Of a stretch of DNA of 64,000 nucleotides, positions 22,192 to 31,305 are shown piece by piece. This stretch comes from Olsenella sp. An290 (lineage in GTDB: Bacteria; Actinomycetota; Coriobacteriia; Coriobacteriales; Atopobiaceae): the NCBI RefSeq assembly GCF_002159535.1, contig NZ_NFIU01000009.1, positions 20,580-84,579 of the forward strand, in the 5' to 3' direction. The position numbers were made by a program, and so were the translations under genes. Numbering within the stretch: the first letter of the stretch is position 1; each line of letters opens with the position of its first letter. Under the pieces are notes generated by a model. The model did no database searches. It saw only the letters and a program-made list of their open reading frames with translations, and was not told the DNA's origin.

Positions 22192-22464
22192 ATGGCTCAG
22201 CAGAAGCAGGATTTTCAGCGCCAGCCGCGTCGCAAGTACTGCCAGTTCTGCAAGGAGGAGACCGAGTACATCGACTACAAGGATGTGCAGCTTCTCCGCA
22301 AGTACATGACCGACCGCGGCAAGATCAAGCCGCGCCGCGTCACTGGCGCCTGCACGCAGCACCAGCACGACATCGCGCTCGCGATCAAGCGCGCCCGCGA
22401 GATGGCTCTCTTGCCGTACACCGTCCCCGTGGTCTCCAGCCGCGGCGGCCGCAACCGCGGCTAA
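22192..22464 (+). CDS. rpsR: 30S ribosomal protein S18
   Basis: A 90-residue S18 with the N-terminal CQFCKEE Cys pair and the conserved core [24 protein letters not shown]. It partners S6. The Cys-containing form often binds zinc. Confidence 0.96.
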   Translation: MAQQKQDFQRQPRRKYCQFCKEETEYIDYKDVQLLRKYMTDRGKIKPRRVTGACTQHQHDIALAIKRAREMALLPYTVPVVSSRGGRNRG

Positions 22465-22492
22465 GAGCCCCAAGCACTGAGAGAAGCGCGCG

Positions 22493-23575
22493 ATGAGCGA
22501 GTGGCCCAACAACGGAGGTCCCGTCCCGCCCCAGGGCAGTGACGGCTCCCGTTCCGAGGCCACGGACGAGGGCCTGGTCCCCGCGGGCCAGACCAGCCGC
22601 GACAACGGTCGCAGGCCGCTCTCCGTCACGGCCTCGGTTGCCCTCTGCGCAATTGGCGGGGTGATCGCCTCCTCGTCGATGACGCTCTTCGCGCCCGTCT
22701 TTGTCGCCTATGGCCTGGCGGCGCTGCTCCAGCGTCACGGCCTGCGCGACATGGCGCTGGGCCTCCTCGCGGCGATCGCCGCCGCCCTGATCACGGGCGT
22801 CCCCCAGGGGACGGTCGTGGCCGTGGGAAGCGTCATCGCCTGCCTGGCATCGGCCCTTGTCGCCGGCATCTGGGTCAAGGGGAAGGTGACCGCCGGTCTA
22901 GGGTGCGTCATCGTGGCGGTCGTGGCCGCCGTGAGCCTTGGCGCGGACGCCGCCCTCGCCACCCTTGAGGGAACCACCCTCAGCGCGTCCGTCCAGGGCC
23001 TGCTGGGAGCCATACAGCAGCAGGCGTCCGAGGCCCCGGCCTCGGTGCTGCCTCAGGTTGACCTGGTGAGCGACCTGCTTTCGCTGCTCTGGCCCACGTC
23101 CTACGTGGTCCTGGGCCTGTGCGAGAGCGTCGCCGCCATGCTCGGCTCGCTGCTGGCAACGGTTCCGGCTCCCGGCGAGTCGCGGGAGGTGCCGCACCTG
23201 GCCCTCTTTGACCTGCCGCTGTGGGTCGTCGGCGTGTTCGTGGCCGCCGTCGCCGGCATTGCCGTGGCGCTCACGGTGCCCGGCGTGCCCGAGCTGGTCC
23301 TCATGGTCGCGGCAAACCTTGCCATGGCCGTGAGGTTTGCCCTGGCCGCGCAGGGGCTTGCGGTGCTCTCCTGGCTCATGCGGGAGAAGCGCGTGGGCGC
23401 TCTGCTCAAGCTGGCGGCATGGGTGGTCGCGTTCCTTCTTGAAGTGCAGTTCATCGTTATGACCGTCGTGGGTCTCGTTGACGTCTGGGCGAACTTCCGC
23501 CACCTCACCCGAGGCGGCGGGCCCGATGGCGCGGACGCCACGAAGCAGGACAAGGAGCCGGCCTCGGCCGGCTGA
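22493..23575 (+). CDS. DUF2232 (YybS-like) membrane protein
   Basis: A 360-residue protein with a hydrophilic N-terminus (about 45 residues) and roughly eight hydrophobic segments, in the usual DUF2232 position between rpsR and rplI. The family resembles ECF-type membrane components, but its role is not established. Start ATG 22493; rplI starts 15 bases after its stop, so it is operonic. Confidence 0.75.
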   Translation: MSEWPNNGGPVPPQGSDGSRSEATDEGLVPAGQTSRDNGRRPLSVTASVALCAIGGVIASSSMTLFAPVFVAYGLAALLQRHGLRDMALGLLAAIAAALITGVPQGTVVAVGSVIACLASALVAGIWVKGKVTAGLGCVIVAVVAAVSLGADAALATLEGTTLSASVQGLLGAIQQQASEAPASVLPQVDLVSDLLSLLWPTSYVVLGLCESVAAMLGSLLATVPAPGESREVPHLALFDLPLWVVGVFVAAVAGIAVALTVPGVPELVLMVAANLAMAVRFALAAQGLAVLSWLMREKRVGALLKLAAWVVAFLLEVQFIVMTVVGLVDVWANFRHLTRGGGPDGADATKQDKEPASAG

Positions 23576-23590
23576 CCGAAGGAGTTTCCC

Positions 23591-24118
23591 ATGAAAGTCA
23601 TCCTCTTGGGTGAGCTTCGGGGCAAGGGCGGCGAGGGCGACATCGTAGACGTCGCCCAGGGCTTCGCGGAGAACTTCCTGTTCCCCAACAAGATCGCCCA
23701 GCCCGCCACCCCGGGCAACATCAAGCAGCTCGAGGAGCGTCGCCACAACATCGAGAAGCGCGAGGCCGAGCGCATCGCCAACGCGGAGGCCACCAAGGCC
23801 GCCCTCGATGGCAAGTCGGTGACCGTCGACGCTAAGATCGGCGAGGAGGGCCAGCTCTTCGGCTCCGTCACCCCCGCCCAGATCGCTGACGCCATCCAGG
23901 CTCAGCTTGGCGTTGAGGTCGACCGCAAGCGCGTCGCCCGCGGCAACAACATCAAGACCTCCGGCAAGCACGCCGTCGAGGTCAACCTCTACCGTGAGAT
24001 CACCGCCACCGTCAACGTCCTCGTGGGCGTGACCGAGGAGGAGACCACGGACGAGGAGACCGCCGAGACCGCTGAGGTCGAGGCCACCGAGGCCGAGGTC
24101 GCCGCGACCGAGGAGTAG
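23591..24118 (+). CDS. rplI: 50S ribosomal protein L9
   Basis: A 175-residue L9 starting MKVILLGELRGKGGEGDIVDVAQGFAENFLFPNKIA, with a long central helix and C-terminal rRNA-binding lobe. The last 25 residues are an unusually Glu/Thr/Ala-rich acidic tail beyond the usual end. Last gene of the operon. Confidence 0.96.
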   Translation: MKVILLGELRGKGGEGDIVDVAQGFAENFLFPNKIAQPATPGNIKQLEERRHNIEKREAERIANAEATKAALDGKSVTVDAKIGEEGQLFGSVTPAQIADAIQAQLGVEVDRKRVARGNNIKTSGKHAVEVNLYREITATVNVLVGVTEEETTDEETAETAEVEATEAEVAATEE

Positions 24119-24192
24119 CCTCACTTTTCAACGCACGACGCCGTGAGCTGCGAGTTTCTACAATAACCGCAGGTCAGGATTGTGTAAGAGAG

Positions 24193-24230
24193 CGCCCCGT
24201 CAGTTAACGCAGCTGACGGGGCGTTTTTCT
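24193..24230 (+). terminator. Terminator of the rpsF-rplI operon
   Basis: CGCCCCGTCAG (24193-24203) pairs with CTGACGGGGCG (24213-24223), followed by TTTTTCT. Confidence 0.95.
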
Positions 24231-24239
24231 CGGCCTTTC

Positions 24240-24540
24240 AGAACACCATCATCTAGCTGCTGTTTTGTAACTGGCATGCTCTTTGAGGACCATATTCCGG
24301 CAGTTTGCGGACAGGTGTTTGGCCGCCTTGGGTAAGGCCCACGTATGTTGAAAACCCTGCGTTTGCGCAGGATGCAAAATTGTTGAAAACGTTGAAAACG
24401 AAGAAATCCCCGGTCAGCGCGGTCTGGTTCTGAACAAGGCGGCATTGGGGCATGCCGCACGTCACGATGCGACTTGACAAGCGGGGCTGGCGCGACAGCC
24501 CGGCCCGCCGCCCGCGTCCGACCGATGTCCCGTATCGGTC
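24240..24540. other. dnaB upstream region with GTTGAAAAC repeats
   Basis: No gene is seen. The 9-mer GTTGAAAAC occurs at 24347-24355 and twice in direct tandem at 24382-24390 and 24391-24399. A hairpin CCTGCG-TTT-GCGCAGG (24356-24372 region) lies between them. It is AT-richer than its surroundings and may be an operator region. Confidence 0.55.
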
Positions 24541-24542
24541 CC

Positions 24543-24570
24543 TTCCCGTCCACACCCGGCGTGCGATAAT
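24543..24570 (+). promoter_or_regulatory. Candidate dnaB promoter
   Basis: An extended -10, TGCGATAAT (24562-24570), lies 29 bases before the dnaB GTG, with a weak -35 TTCCCG (24543-24548) at 16-base spacing. Confidence 0.5.
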
Positions 24571-24599
24571 TACCGTGCCCGTTCGAAGAAGGAGACAGA

Positions 24600-25988
24600 G
24601 TGGCCCAGAGCGAATACGAAGTCAACCCCACGCGCATGACCGCCAACGAGAACGCCGTCATGCCGCAGGACCCGGAGGCCGAGGCCTCTGTCCTCTCCGC
24701 CATGATGGTCTCCGCGGAGGCCCTCCAGGAGTGCCTCATCGACCTTGAGCCGGACGACTTCTACTACCCGTCCAACCGCACGGTCTTCATTGCGATGCGG
24801 GAGATGTTCGAGAAGAACATGCCCATCGACACGATCTCCCTCGCCGACTACCTGCGAAGCTGCGGCGAGCTCGAGCGCGTGGGCGGCCGGAGCTTCCTTC
24901 TGGGCCTGGGGAACAACTCGCTTGCCCTTGTGGGCTGGCGGCGCCACATCGAGATGCTCCATCGCGACACCACGCTGCGCAAGATGATCAGCGCCTCCGC
25001 GCAGATCACGGCGCTCGCCTACGACGCCCCCGAGGACACCAAGGAGGTCGTCGACCGGGCCGAGCGCATGCTCCTGGACGTCACCAACCGCGACGTCCAC
25101 AAGAACGAGCAGTCGCTCGAGGAGATCATGGGCAACCTCTACGAGGAGCTCGGGCGTAGCAGCACCGAGAGCGACAAGCCGCTCGGCGTCATGACGGGCT
25201 TCCCCAAGATCGACGAGACGCTTCTTGGCCTGCGCCCTGGCCAGATGATCGTCATCGGCGCCCGACCGGGCGTGGGCAAGACCTCCTTCGCGCTCAACCT
25301 TGCCACGAACGCGGCCTTCAACGGCGCCTCCGTAGCGCTCTTCTCGCTTGAGATGTCCAAGGTGGAGATCGCGCAGCGCCTGCTTGCGGCCAACGCGCGA
25401 ATTGGCCTCCAGGAGATCCGCTCCGCGCGCATTCGCGACGACCAGTGGCCGCAGATCCTCAAGGCCACCAACGACCTCTCGCAGCTCGACATCATGATCG
25501 ACGACACCCCCGGCACCACGGTGACGGAGATTCGCGCCAAGGCGCGCCGCATCCTACGCGGCAAGCCCCTGGGCATTGTCATCGTGGACTACCTTCAGCT
25601 CATATCGCCTCCGGCGGGCGGGCGCCGCGCGGACAGCCGCGCCACGGAGGTCTCCGAGATGAGCCGTGGCATCAAGATCATGGCCAAGGACCTTGAGGTG
25701 CCCGTCGTCGCGCTCTCGCAGCTCAACCGTACCGTCGAGAACCGAACGGGCAAGCGCCCGCAGCTCTCCGACCTGCGCGAGTCCGGCTCTATCGAGCAGG
25801 ACGCCGACATCGTTGCCCTGCTCGACCGCTCGATGAACGAGGACGAGGCCTCCCGCGAGGACCGTCCGGCCCTGAACGAGACCACGTTCATCATCGCCAA
25901 GAACCGCTCCGGCGCGCTTGCGGACGTGGCGCTGACCTTCCTCCCGGGCTCCACCAAGTTCGTCGAGGTCGACGGCTTCCACGACTAG
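24600..25988 (+). CDS. dnaB: Replicative DNA helicase DnaB
   Basis: A 462-residue hexameric helicase that unwinds the fork ahead of the polymerase. The N-terminal helical domain (EAEASVLSAMM) leads to a RecA-like domain with Walker A GARPGVGKTS near residue 220 and Walker B IVIVDYLQL. No intein interrupts the ATPase motifs. The GTG at 24600 follows AAGAAGGAG (24586-24594). The DciA-like gene at 2806 could encode its loader. Confidence 0.96.
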   Translation: MAQSEYEVNPTRMTANENAVMPQDPEAEASVLSAMMVSAEALQECLIDLEPDDFYYPSNRTVFIAMREMFEKNMPIDTISLADYLRSCGELERVGGRSFLLGLGNNSLALVGWRRHIEMLHRDTTLRKMISASAQITALAYDAPEDTKEVVDRAERMLLDVTNRDVHKNEQSLEEIMGNLYEELGRSSTESDKPLGVMTGFPKIDETLLGLRPGQMIVIGARPGVGKTSFALNLATNAAFNGASVALFSLEMSKVEIAQRLLAANARIGLQEIRSARIRDDQWPQILKATNDLSQLDIMIDDTPGTTVTEIRAKARRILRGKPLGIVIVDYLQLISPPAGGRRADSRATEVSEMSRGIKIMAKDLEVPVVALSQLNRTVENRTGKRPQLSDLRESGSIEQDADIVALLDRSMNEDEASREDRPALNETTFIIAKNRSGALADVALTFLPGSTKFVEVDGFHD

Positions 25989-26072
25989 CTTCGTTTGCGG
26001 AGAGGGTGGCGCGCCCGCGCGCCGCGGTTCGTGTCGGTTTGCCCTGTCGCCTTTGTCGAGTTCGGAGTGCCG

Positions 26073-26078
26073 TATAAT
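26073..26078 (+). promoter_or_regulatory. purA promoter -10
   Basis: A perfect TATAAT lies 37 bases before the purA ATG. The matching -35 region (around 26050-26056) is weak. Confidence 0.6.
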
Positions 26079-26114
26079 CTCAACGTATGTGACTTCTAGA
26101 CGAGAGGGACGCGC

Positions 26115-27395
26115 ATGTCGGCATCAGTGCTCGTGGGTACTCAGTGGGGCGACGAGGGCAAGGGTAAGGTCACCGACCTCATCTCGGGGGACTTTGACGT
26201 CGTGTGCCGGTACGCCGGTGGAGCCAACGCCGGCCACACGGTCATTGCCAACGGCAAGAAGCTGGCCCTTCACCAGGTTCCCTCCGGCGTCATGTACGAG
26301 GGCACCTACCCCGTGATCGGCAACGGCTGCATCGTCGACCCCGAGATCCTGCTCCAGGAGATCGACATGCTCGCCGAGCAGGGCATCTCCGCCGAGCACC
26401 TCAAGATCTCCGGCAACGCGCACATCGTCATGCCCTACCACAAGGACCTCGACGGCGCGCACGAGAAGAAGCTCGGCAAGAACCTCATCGGCACCACCAA
26501 GCGCGGCGTCGGCCCCTGCTACATGGACAAGATGAACCGCACCGGCCTGCGCATCCAGGACATGCTGGACGAGAAGATCTTCCGCCAGAAGCTCGAGAGC
26601 GCGCTCGCCTACACCAACCCCATTCTCGAGAAGGTCTACGAGCTCCCCACCTACACCGTGGAGCAGATCTGCGAGACCTATCTGCCCTACGCGGAGCGCA
26701 TCCGCCCGTACATCGTGGAGAGCAGCCTCTTCCTCAACGAGCAGCTCGAGGCCGGCAAGAACATCCTCTTTGAGGGCGCCCAGGCCACGATGCTGGACAT
26801 CGACCACGGCACCTACCCGTTTGTCACCAGCTCCAGCTGCACCGCCGGCGGCGCCGTCACCGGCTCGGGCGTCGGTCCCACCAACATCGACCGCGTCCTC
26901 GGCGTGGCCAAGGCCTACCTCACGCGCGTGGGCTCGGGCCCGTTCCCCACGGAGCTCTTCGACGAGGTGGGCGACAAGCTCGGCGAGGTCGGCCACGAGT
27001 TTGGCGTGACCACCGGGCGCAAGCGTCGCTGCGGCTGGTACGACGCCGTCGTGGTGAACTACGCCGCGCGCGTGAACGGCCTCACCGACCTGGCCATCAC
27101 CAAGCTCGACGTCCTCGGCTGCCTGGACGAGATCAAGGTCTGCGTGGCCTACGAGTGCGACGGCGTGGAGTACCGCACCGTGCCCGAGCACCAGAGCGTC
27201 TTCTATCACGCCAAGCCGGTCTACGAGACCCTGCCCGGCTGGAAGTGCGACATCTCCGGCATCCGCAACTTCTACCAGCTCCCGCGCGAGGCCAAGGACT
27301 ACATCGACTTCCTCGAGCAGCTCGCGGGCGTCCGCGTCTCCATCATCACGGTGGGCCCGGACCGCGAGCAGACCATCGACCGCTACTGGCACTAA
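26115..27395 (+). CDS. purA: Adenylosuccinate synthetase
   Basis: A 426-residue enzyme that makes adenylosuccinate from IMP, aspartate and GTP, the first committed AMP step. The N-terminal P-loop WGDEGKGKV (about 11-19), IMP site residues (TTKRGVGPCYMDK) and the C-terminal GPDREQT are all present. The ATG at 26115 follows GAGAGGGA. It lies 15 bases before a DegV-like gene and near purD, away from the purE-N cluster. Confidence 0.97.
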   Translation: MSASVLVGTQWGDEGKGKVTDLISGDFDVVCRYAGGANAGHTVIANGKKLALHQVPSGVMYEGTYPVIGNGCIVDPEILLQEIDMLAEQGISAEHLKISGNAHIVMPYHKDLDGAHEKKLGKNLIGTTKRGVGPCYMDKMNRTGLRIQDMLDEKIFRQKLESALAYTNPILEKVYELPTYTVEQICETYLPYAERIRPYIVESSLFLNEQLEAGKNILFEGAQATMLDIDHGTYPFVTSSSCTAGGAVTGSGVGPTNIDRVLGVAKAYLTRVGSGPFPTELFDEVGDKLGEVGHEFGVTTGRKRRCGWYDAVVVNYAARVNGLTDLAITKLDVLGCLDEIKVCVAYECDGVEYRTVPEHQSVFYHAKPVYETLPGWKCDISGIRNFYQLPREAKDYIDFLEQLAGVRVSIITVGPDREQTIDRYWH

Positions 27396-27410
27396 CGGGC
27401 CGCACGGGTC

Positions 27411-28379
27411 GTGGGACAGACGGACTTTGCGCTGGTGTGTGACGCGGGGTGCGACCTGCCGTCCCTCTACCTCGAGCGGACGGAGGCCACCGTGGTCCCC
27501 TCTGCTGCCGTCACGGACGCCGAGGGTGGCACCGCCGCGCTGACCTGGGAGTTCGAGAAGACCTATCGGGCCCTGGCCGCGCGCGGGCGCACGCAGATCG
27601 CCTCCGTCCACTCCGCGCGCGCCTTCTCCGCGGAGCTCGCCTGCGCCGAGGCCGCTGCGGCGGCCTGCGCCGACGTTGCCGACGTGCAGGTCATCGACTC
27701 GGGATCGGGATCTGCGGCCACGGGCATGGTGCTCTTTCGCCTGGCCTGTCACCGTGCCGATGGCGTGTCGTTCGAGCGCTCCGTGGCGGCTGCGCGCGAG
27801 CTTGCGCGCCACGTCCGCCTGCTCGTGATCCCCGACCCCTCCGCGCACTTCTCGCGCCGGCGGACCCAGCGCCGCCGTCGGGGGCTTCTCAACCGCGCAA
27901 CCTCGTCGCTGCGCGTCCGCATCTCGGGCGAGCGCGGCCTCTACCTGGTGACGCGCGGCGAGATCACCCAGCTTGCCCGCGCCACCGACCTCTCCGAGCT
28001 CACGGGCCGCCTCGCCCACGCCATGAGCGCGGTGGCCGCCACGGAGGGCGAGCTCGTCTACGCTACCCTGGAGACCGGCGACCAGCGCGCGCTGCGCGTT
28101 ATGGAGAAGCCGCTCGACACAAACGAGTTCGAGGCGCGTCACCTGGGCACGCTGCGCGCGACGCACGCCGTGGAGACCATCATCGGCACGGGTGCGGTGG
28201 GCGTTGCGTTTGCGCCGAGCAGGGACTACTGGCGCGCGGCGGACGACCTGCCCATTACGGCGGCCGTCCCGGAGGCGCCCGACGCCCCGCCCGGTACGAC
28301 GCCCGGCCCGCGCCCGGGTTTGCCCGGCCACCCCACGGAAACCCGCGCCCCAGGCGCTCACGAAGGAGGACGCTCATGA
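27411..28379 (+). CDS. DegV-family-like protein (divergent)
   Basis: A 322-residue protein. The N-terminus ALVCDAGCDLPSLYL matches the DegV opening motif, and the C-terminal part (ETIIGTGAVGVAFAPS) fits the second half. DegV/FakB proteins bind fatty acids and feed a fatty-acid kinase. The middle is divergent and very basic (RRRTQRRRRG), and a Pro-rich tail follows the domain. The GTG at 27411 has a poor ribosome site, so translation may be coupled to purA. Its stop overlaps the purD start (ATGA, 28376-28379). Confidence 0.65.
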   Translation: MGQTDFALVCDAGCDLPSLYLERTEATVVPSAAVTDAEGGTAALTWEFEKTYRALAARGRTQIASVHSARAFSAELACAEAAAAACADVADVQVIDSGSGSAATGMVLFRLACHRADGVSFERSVAAARELARHVRLLVIPDPSAHFSRRRTQRRRRGLLNRATSSLRVRISGERGLYLVTRGEITQLARATDLSELTGRLAHAMSAVAATEGELVYATLETGDQRALRVMEKPLDTNEFEARHLGTLRATHAVETIIGTGAVGVAFAPSRDYWRAADDLPITAAVPEAPDAPPGTTPGPRPGLPGHPTETRAPGAHEGGRS

Positions 28380-29662
28380 ACAACACCAAGGTCGACATTC
28401 TGCTGCTTGGCTCCGGCGGCCGCGAGCACGCGCTGCTGGCAAAGCTCGCCGAGTCCCCGCGCGCGGGCCGACTCTTCGTGGCGCCCGGCAACGGCGGCAT
28501 GAACGCCGCCGCCGAGCCCGTGACCGATCTTGACATCGAGTCCCCCGTGGCCGTGGCCGAGTGGGCGAGCTCGCACGGGATCGGCCTGGTGGTGATCGGC
28601 CCGGAGGCCCCGCTCGTCGCGGGCGTGGGTGACGCCGTGCGCTCCGCGGGCATCCCGTGCTTTGGCCCCAACGGGGACGCCGCGCGCATGGAAGGATCCA
28701 AGAGGTTTGCCAAGCAGGTCATGAGCCGTGCGGGCGTTCCCACCGCCGCCTACCGCTCCTTCACCGACGAGGCCAGCTGCGTCGAGTACGTCGAGCGCAC
28801 GGGCGGACCGCTCGTGGTCAAGGCGGACGGCCTTGCGGCGGGCAAGGGCGTCATCGTGGCCAAGACCACCGAGGAGGCGCTGGCCGGCGTGCACGAGTGC
28901 TTCTCGGGCGCGTTCGGCGAGGCCGGGGCCACCGTCGTGGTTGAGGAGACCCTCGAGGGCCCGGAGTGCTCGCTGCTCGCCCTCACCGACGGCACGACCG
29001 TGGTGCCGCTGGCCACGGCGCAGGACCACAAGCGCGCGCTCGACGGCGACAAGGGCCCCAACACGGGCGGCATGGGCGTGTACTCCCCGGTCCCCGAGCA
29101 CCTGGTCTCGGCCGAGGACCTCACCGCGATGGTGGAGATCGAGCGCCGCGTGGTCGCCGAGCTCGCGGCCGAGGGCATCACGTACTCCGGCTGCCTCTAC
29201 GGTGGCTTCATGCTCACCGCCGAGGGCCCCAAGGTCCTGGAGTTCAACGCGCGCTTCGGCGACCCGGAGACCCAGGTCGTCCTGCCGCGCATGAAGGCCG
29301 ACCTCATCGACGTGTTCCTGGCCTGCGACAACGGCACCCTCACCGAGGACATGATCTCCTGGGACGACGACTGGGCGGTCTCCGTGGTGCTGACCTCGGC
29401 GGGCTATCCGGGCTCGTATGAGAAGGGCAAGGTCATCACCGGCATCGAGCGGGCCGAGGAGCTCGAGGGCGTGACCGTCTACCACGCGGGCACGGCCGAG
29501 AAGGACGGCGAGCTGGTGACCGCCGGCGGGCGTGTGCTTGACGTCACCGCCGTGGCCCCGACCTTCCAGGAGGCCCGCGAGCGCGCCTATGCCGCCTGCG
29601 AGCTCATCGACTTCGACGGCAAGACCTACCGCAGCGACATCGGCCTGCGCGCCGTCAAGTAG
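28376..29662 (+). CDS. purD: Phosphoribosylamine-glycine ligase
   Basis: A 428-residue GAR synthetase, the second step of purine synthesis. ATP-grasp enzyme: N-domain LLLGSGGREHAL, substrate motif KADGLAAGKGVIVA, and the DHKRALDGDKGPNTGGMG signature are intact. The ATG at 28376 follows GAAGGAGGA (28362-28370). The larger open frame that begins upstream is an overlap artefact. It is translationally coupled to the DegV-like gene. Confidence 0.97.
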   Translation: MNNTKVDILLLGSGGREHALLAKLAESPRAGRLFVAPGNGGMNAAAEPVTDLDIESPVAVAEWASSHGIGLVVIGPEAPLVAGVGDAVRSAGIPCFGPNGDAARMEGSKRFAKQVMSRAGVPTAAYRSFTDEASCVEYVERTGGPLVVKADGLAAGKGVIVAKTTEEALAGVHECFSGAFGEAGATVVVEETLEGPECSLLALTDGTTVVPLATAQDHKRALDGDKGPNTGGMGVYSPVPEHLVSAEDLTAMVEIERRVVAELAAEGITYSGCLYGGFMLTAEGPKVLEFNARFGDPETQVVLPRMKADLIDVFLACDNGTLTEDMISWDDDWAVSVVLTSAGYPGSYEKGKVITGIERAEELEGVTVYHAGTAEKDGELVTAGGRVLDVTAVAPTFQEARERAYAACELIDFDGKTYRSDIGLRAVK

Positions 29663-29690
29663 GGTTCCGCGCTCCGTTCGAGGCTTGCAT

Positions 29691-29731
29691 GCGGCCCGCG
29701 GGTGGGAGACCACCTGCGGGCCGCGGTTCTT
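29691..29731 (+). terminator. Strong hairpin after purD
   Basis: GCGGCCCGCGGGTGG (29691-29705) and CCACCTGCGGGCCGC (29710-29724) form a long stem, followed by only a short GGTTCTTT tail. Confidence 0.7.
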
Positions 29732-29827
29732 TCCGGTTGCGGCCCGGCCGCGGTCCCACCTGGGGCGATGCCGCGCGCGGAGGCTCCCTCGCCCGCCGCG
29801 CGCCTTTCCCCGCCGGCCCTTCTCGCC

Positions 29828-30033
29828 GGGTACGTACATTCCCGGCGGTTACGTACACTTTTGGCGGTTACGTACACGCTTTCCGGTTACGTACACTCCG
29901 GACGGTTACGTACACTCTTGCTCAGGCCATCTACCAGGGAAAATGCAAAACCACTCTCCGCAAGGCTCTCTTTTTTGTGTACGTAACCGGAAGAAGTGTA
30001 CGTACCCGGAAAGCGTGTACGTACCCGGCGAGC
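29828..30033 (-). repeat. Family 3 element A: 19-base repeat arrays around a 61-base core (reversed copy)
   Basis: Five GGTTACGTACAC-type repeats start at 29828, 29847, 29866, 29885 and 29904, exactly 19 bases apart. After a 61-base core (29916-29976), three inverted repeats (GTGTACGTAACC type) start at 29977, 29996 and 30015, again 19 apart. Read on the minus strand this is 3 repeats, core, 5 repeats. The minus-strand core contains GCATTTTCCC and GGTAGATGGCCTGAG. No coding pattern is seen; frames across it are repeat artefacts. Element B follows in opposite orientation 102 bases later. Confidence 0.93.
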
Positions 30034-30135
30034 TTGAGCGCGCCCTGCCCAACAATCTGGCGAGAGGAACCTCGGCTCAGCAGGTGCCCCGCCGTCTGGA
30101 GCGTATTGCGCGTGGTCATCCGCCCCGCCGCCCCC
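30034..30135. other. Spacer between inverted elements A and B
   Basis: A 102-base GC-rich stretch joining the two fixed three-repeat arms. No gene or clear motif is seen. Confidence 0.5.
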
Positions 30136-30322
30136 GGTTACGTACACTCCCGCCGGTTACGTACACTTTGGACGGTTTCGTACACGAAAAAGTCCCCTTG
30201 GATGGGTCAGCTCCAGCATTTCCGCAGGTAGAAGACTTGGGCTGGTGTGTACGTAACCCCCGGGAGTGTACGTAACCGGAAAGAGTGTGCGTAACCGCCA
30301 AAAGTGTACGTAACCGGAGCGG
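30136..30322 (+). repeat. Family 3 element B: 19-base repeat arrays around a 61-base core
   Basis: Three left repeats start at 30136, 30155 and 30174. The 61-base core is 30186-30246. Four inverted right repeats start at 30247, 30266, 30285 and 30304. Every interval is 19 bases. The core begins GAAAAAG and contains GCATTTCCGC, GGTAGAAGACTTGGG. The outer flank carries GGCGAGAAGAAC (from 30334). Confidence 0.93.
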
Positions 30323-30519
30323 GCGGCGCGTCGGGCGAGAAGAACCGCCGGGCTGCGTCCCCCGCCCCCGCACGCACCAGCCGCCGCGCGCCACGAGCGC
30401 CCCCCGCCCATCTCCTTCTCAGAACGTGCATCTCTCTGTCGTACAGTGTGGGTGCCGCAACGTGAAGGGGCGCGGGGTCGGCTGCCCGCGCGCCCGCAGC
30501 CACGCAGGAGGATGATCGC

Positions 30520-31233
30520 ATGGCCCAGAAGAACGAGCTTACCGACGACCGCTCCAACGCGTTCGATGACATCCGCGACACGGTGGCGGCCTTCACCTAT
30601 GACGGGGACCGCTCGTCTCAGGACCACGTGTCCGGCACGCCCGAGCGCCGCGCCCTCGTCCTTGGCGACGACGACCCGCGCGACAAGGCCCTCGCCGAGC
30701 GCCCCATCAGCGAGGACGTTGCCTGGACGGGTCGCATCTTCAACGTCGACCGCCTGCGCGTGGAGCTTCCCGACGGGCGCAACGCGGTTCGCGACGTGGT
30801 GCGCCACACGGGCGCGGTCGCCATCGTTGCGCTCACGGACGACGGGCGAATCTGCCTGGTGCGCCAGTACCGCACGGCCCTCGGCCGCGTGACCGTTGAG
30901 ATTCCGGCGGGCAAGCTCGCCCCCGGCGAGGATCCGCTCGAGTGCGCGGAGCGCGAGCTCCTTGAGGAGACGGGCATGACGGCGGAGCGCATGGCGTTTC
31001 TCACCACCATTGCGAGCTCGGCGGGCTTCTGCGACGAGCTCATCCACATCTACATGGCCACCGGCCTCACCTTCTCCAAGTCGAGCCCCGACGCGGACGA
31101 GTTCATCAACGTCGACCTCGTAGAGGTGGGAGAGCTCATCGACGCGGTTCTTGACGGGCGGATCGAGGACGCCAAGACTGTGGTCGGCGCGCTGGTGTGC
31201 GACGCGATCTCCCGGCGACTCTCGGAGGAATAG
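30520..31233 (+). CDS. NUDIX hydrolase, ADP-ribose pyrophosphatase-like
   Basis: A 237-residue protein with a complete Nudix box at about residues 131-153 (G-x5-E-x7-REL-x-EE-TG). The surrounding ADPRase-like core (LVRQYRTALGRVTVEIPAGK) fits enzymes splitting ADP-ribose to AMP and ribose-5-phosphate. About 60 N-terminal residues precede the usual start and look disordered. The ATG at 30520 follows CAGGAGGATG. Isolated between the repeat block and the pilus region. Confidence 0.85.
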   Translation: MAQKNELTDDRSNAFDDIRDTVAAFTYDGDRSSQDHVSGTPERRALVLGDDDPRDKALAERPISEDVAWTGRIFNVDRLRVELPDGRNAVRDVVRHTGAVAIVALTDDGRICLVRQYRTALGRVTVEIPAGKLAPGEDPLECAERELLEETGMTAERMAFLTTIASSAGFCDELIHIYMATGLTFSKSSPDADEFINVDLVEVGELIDAVLDGRIEDAKTVVGALVCDAISRRLSEE

Positions 31234-31265
31234 GCGCGGCATTCTGCAGCAGCACCAGCTTGGCT

Positions 31266-31305
31266 CAGCGCGGGGTCGTCAGGGGCGGCCCCGCGCTGTC
31301 GTTTC
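31266..31305 (+). terminator. Hairpin after the NUDIX gene
   Basis: CAGCGCGGGG (31266-31275) pairs with CCCCGCGCTG (31289-31298), followed by TCGTTTC. Weak T-tract. Confidence 0.6.

Noticed and set aside
29828..30322. CRISPR array
   Set aside because: The repeat period is 19 bases with about 7 variable bases, arms are inverted about a core, and there are no unique 30-base spacers or cas genes.
29626..30394. Short frames across the 19-base repeat block
   Set aside because: They translate the repeats as VTYT/RLRT-type periodic strings in several frames at once, have no ribosome sites and follow the repeat period; this is non-coding repeat DNA.
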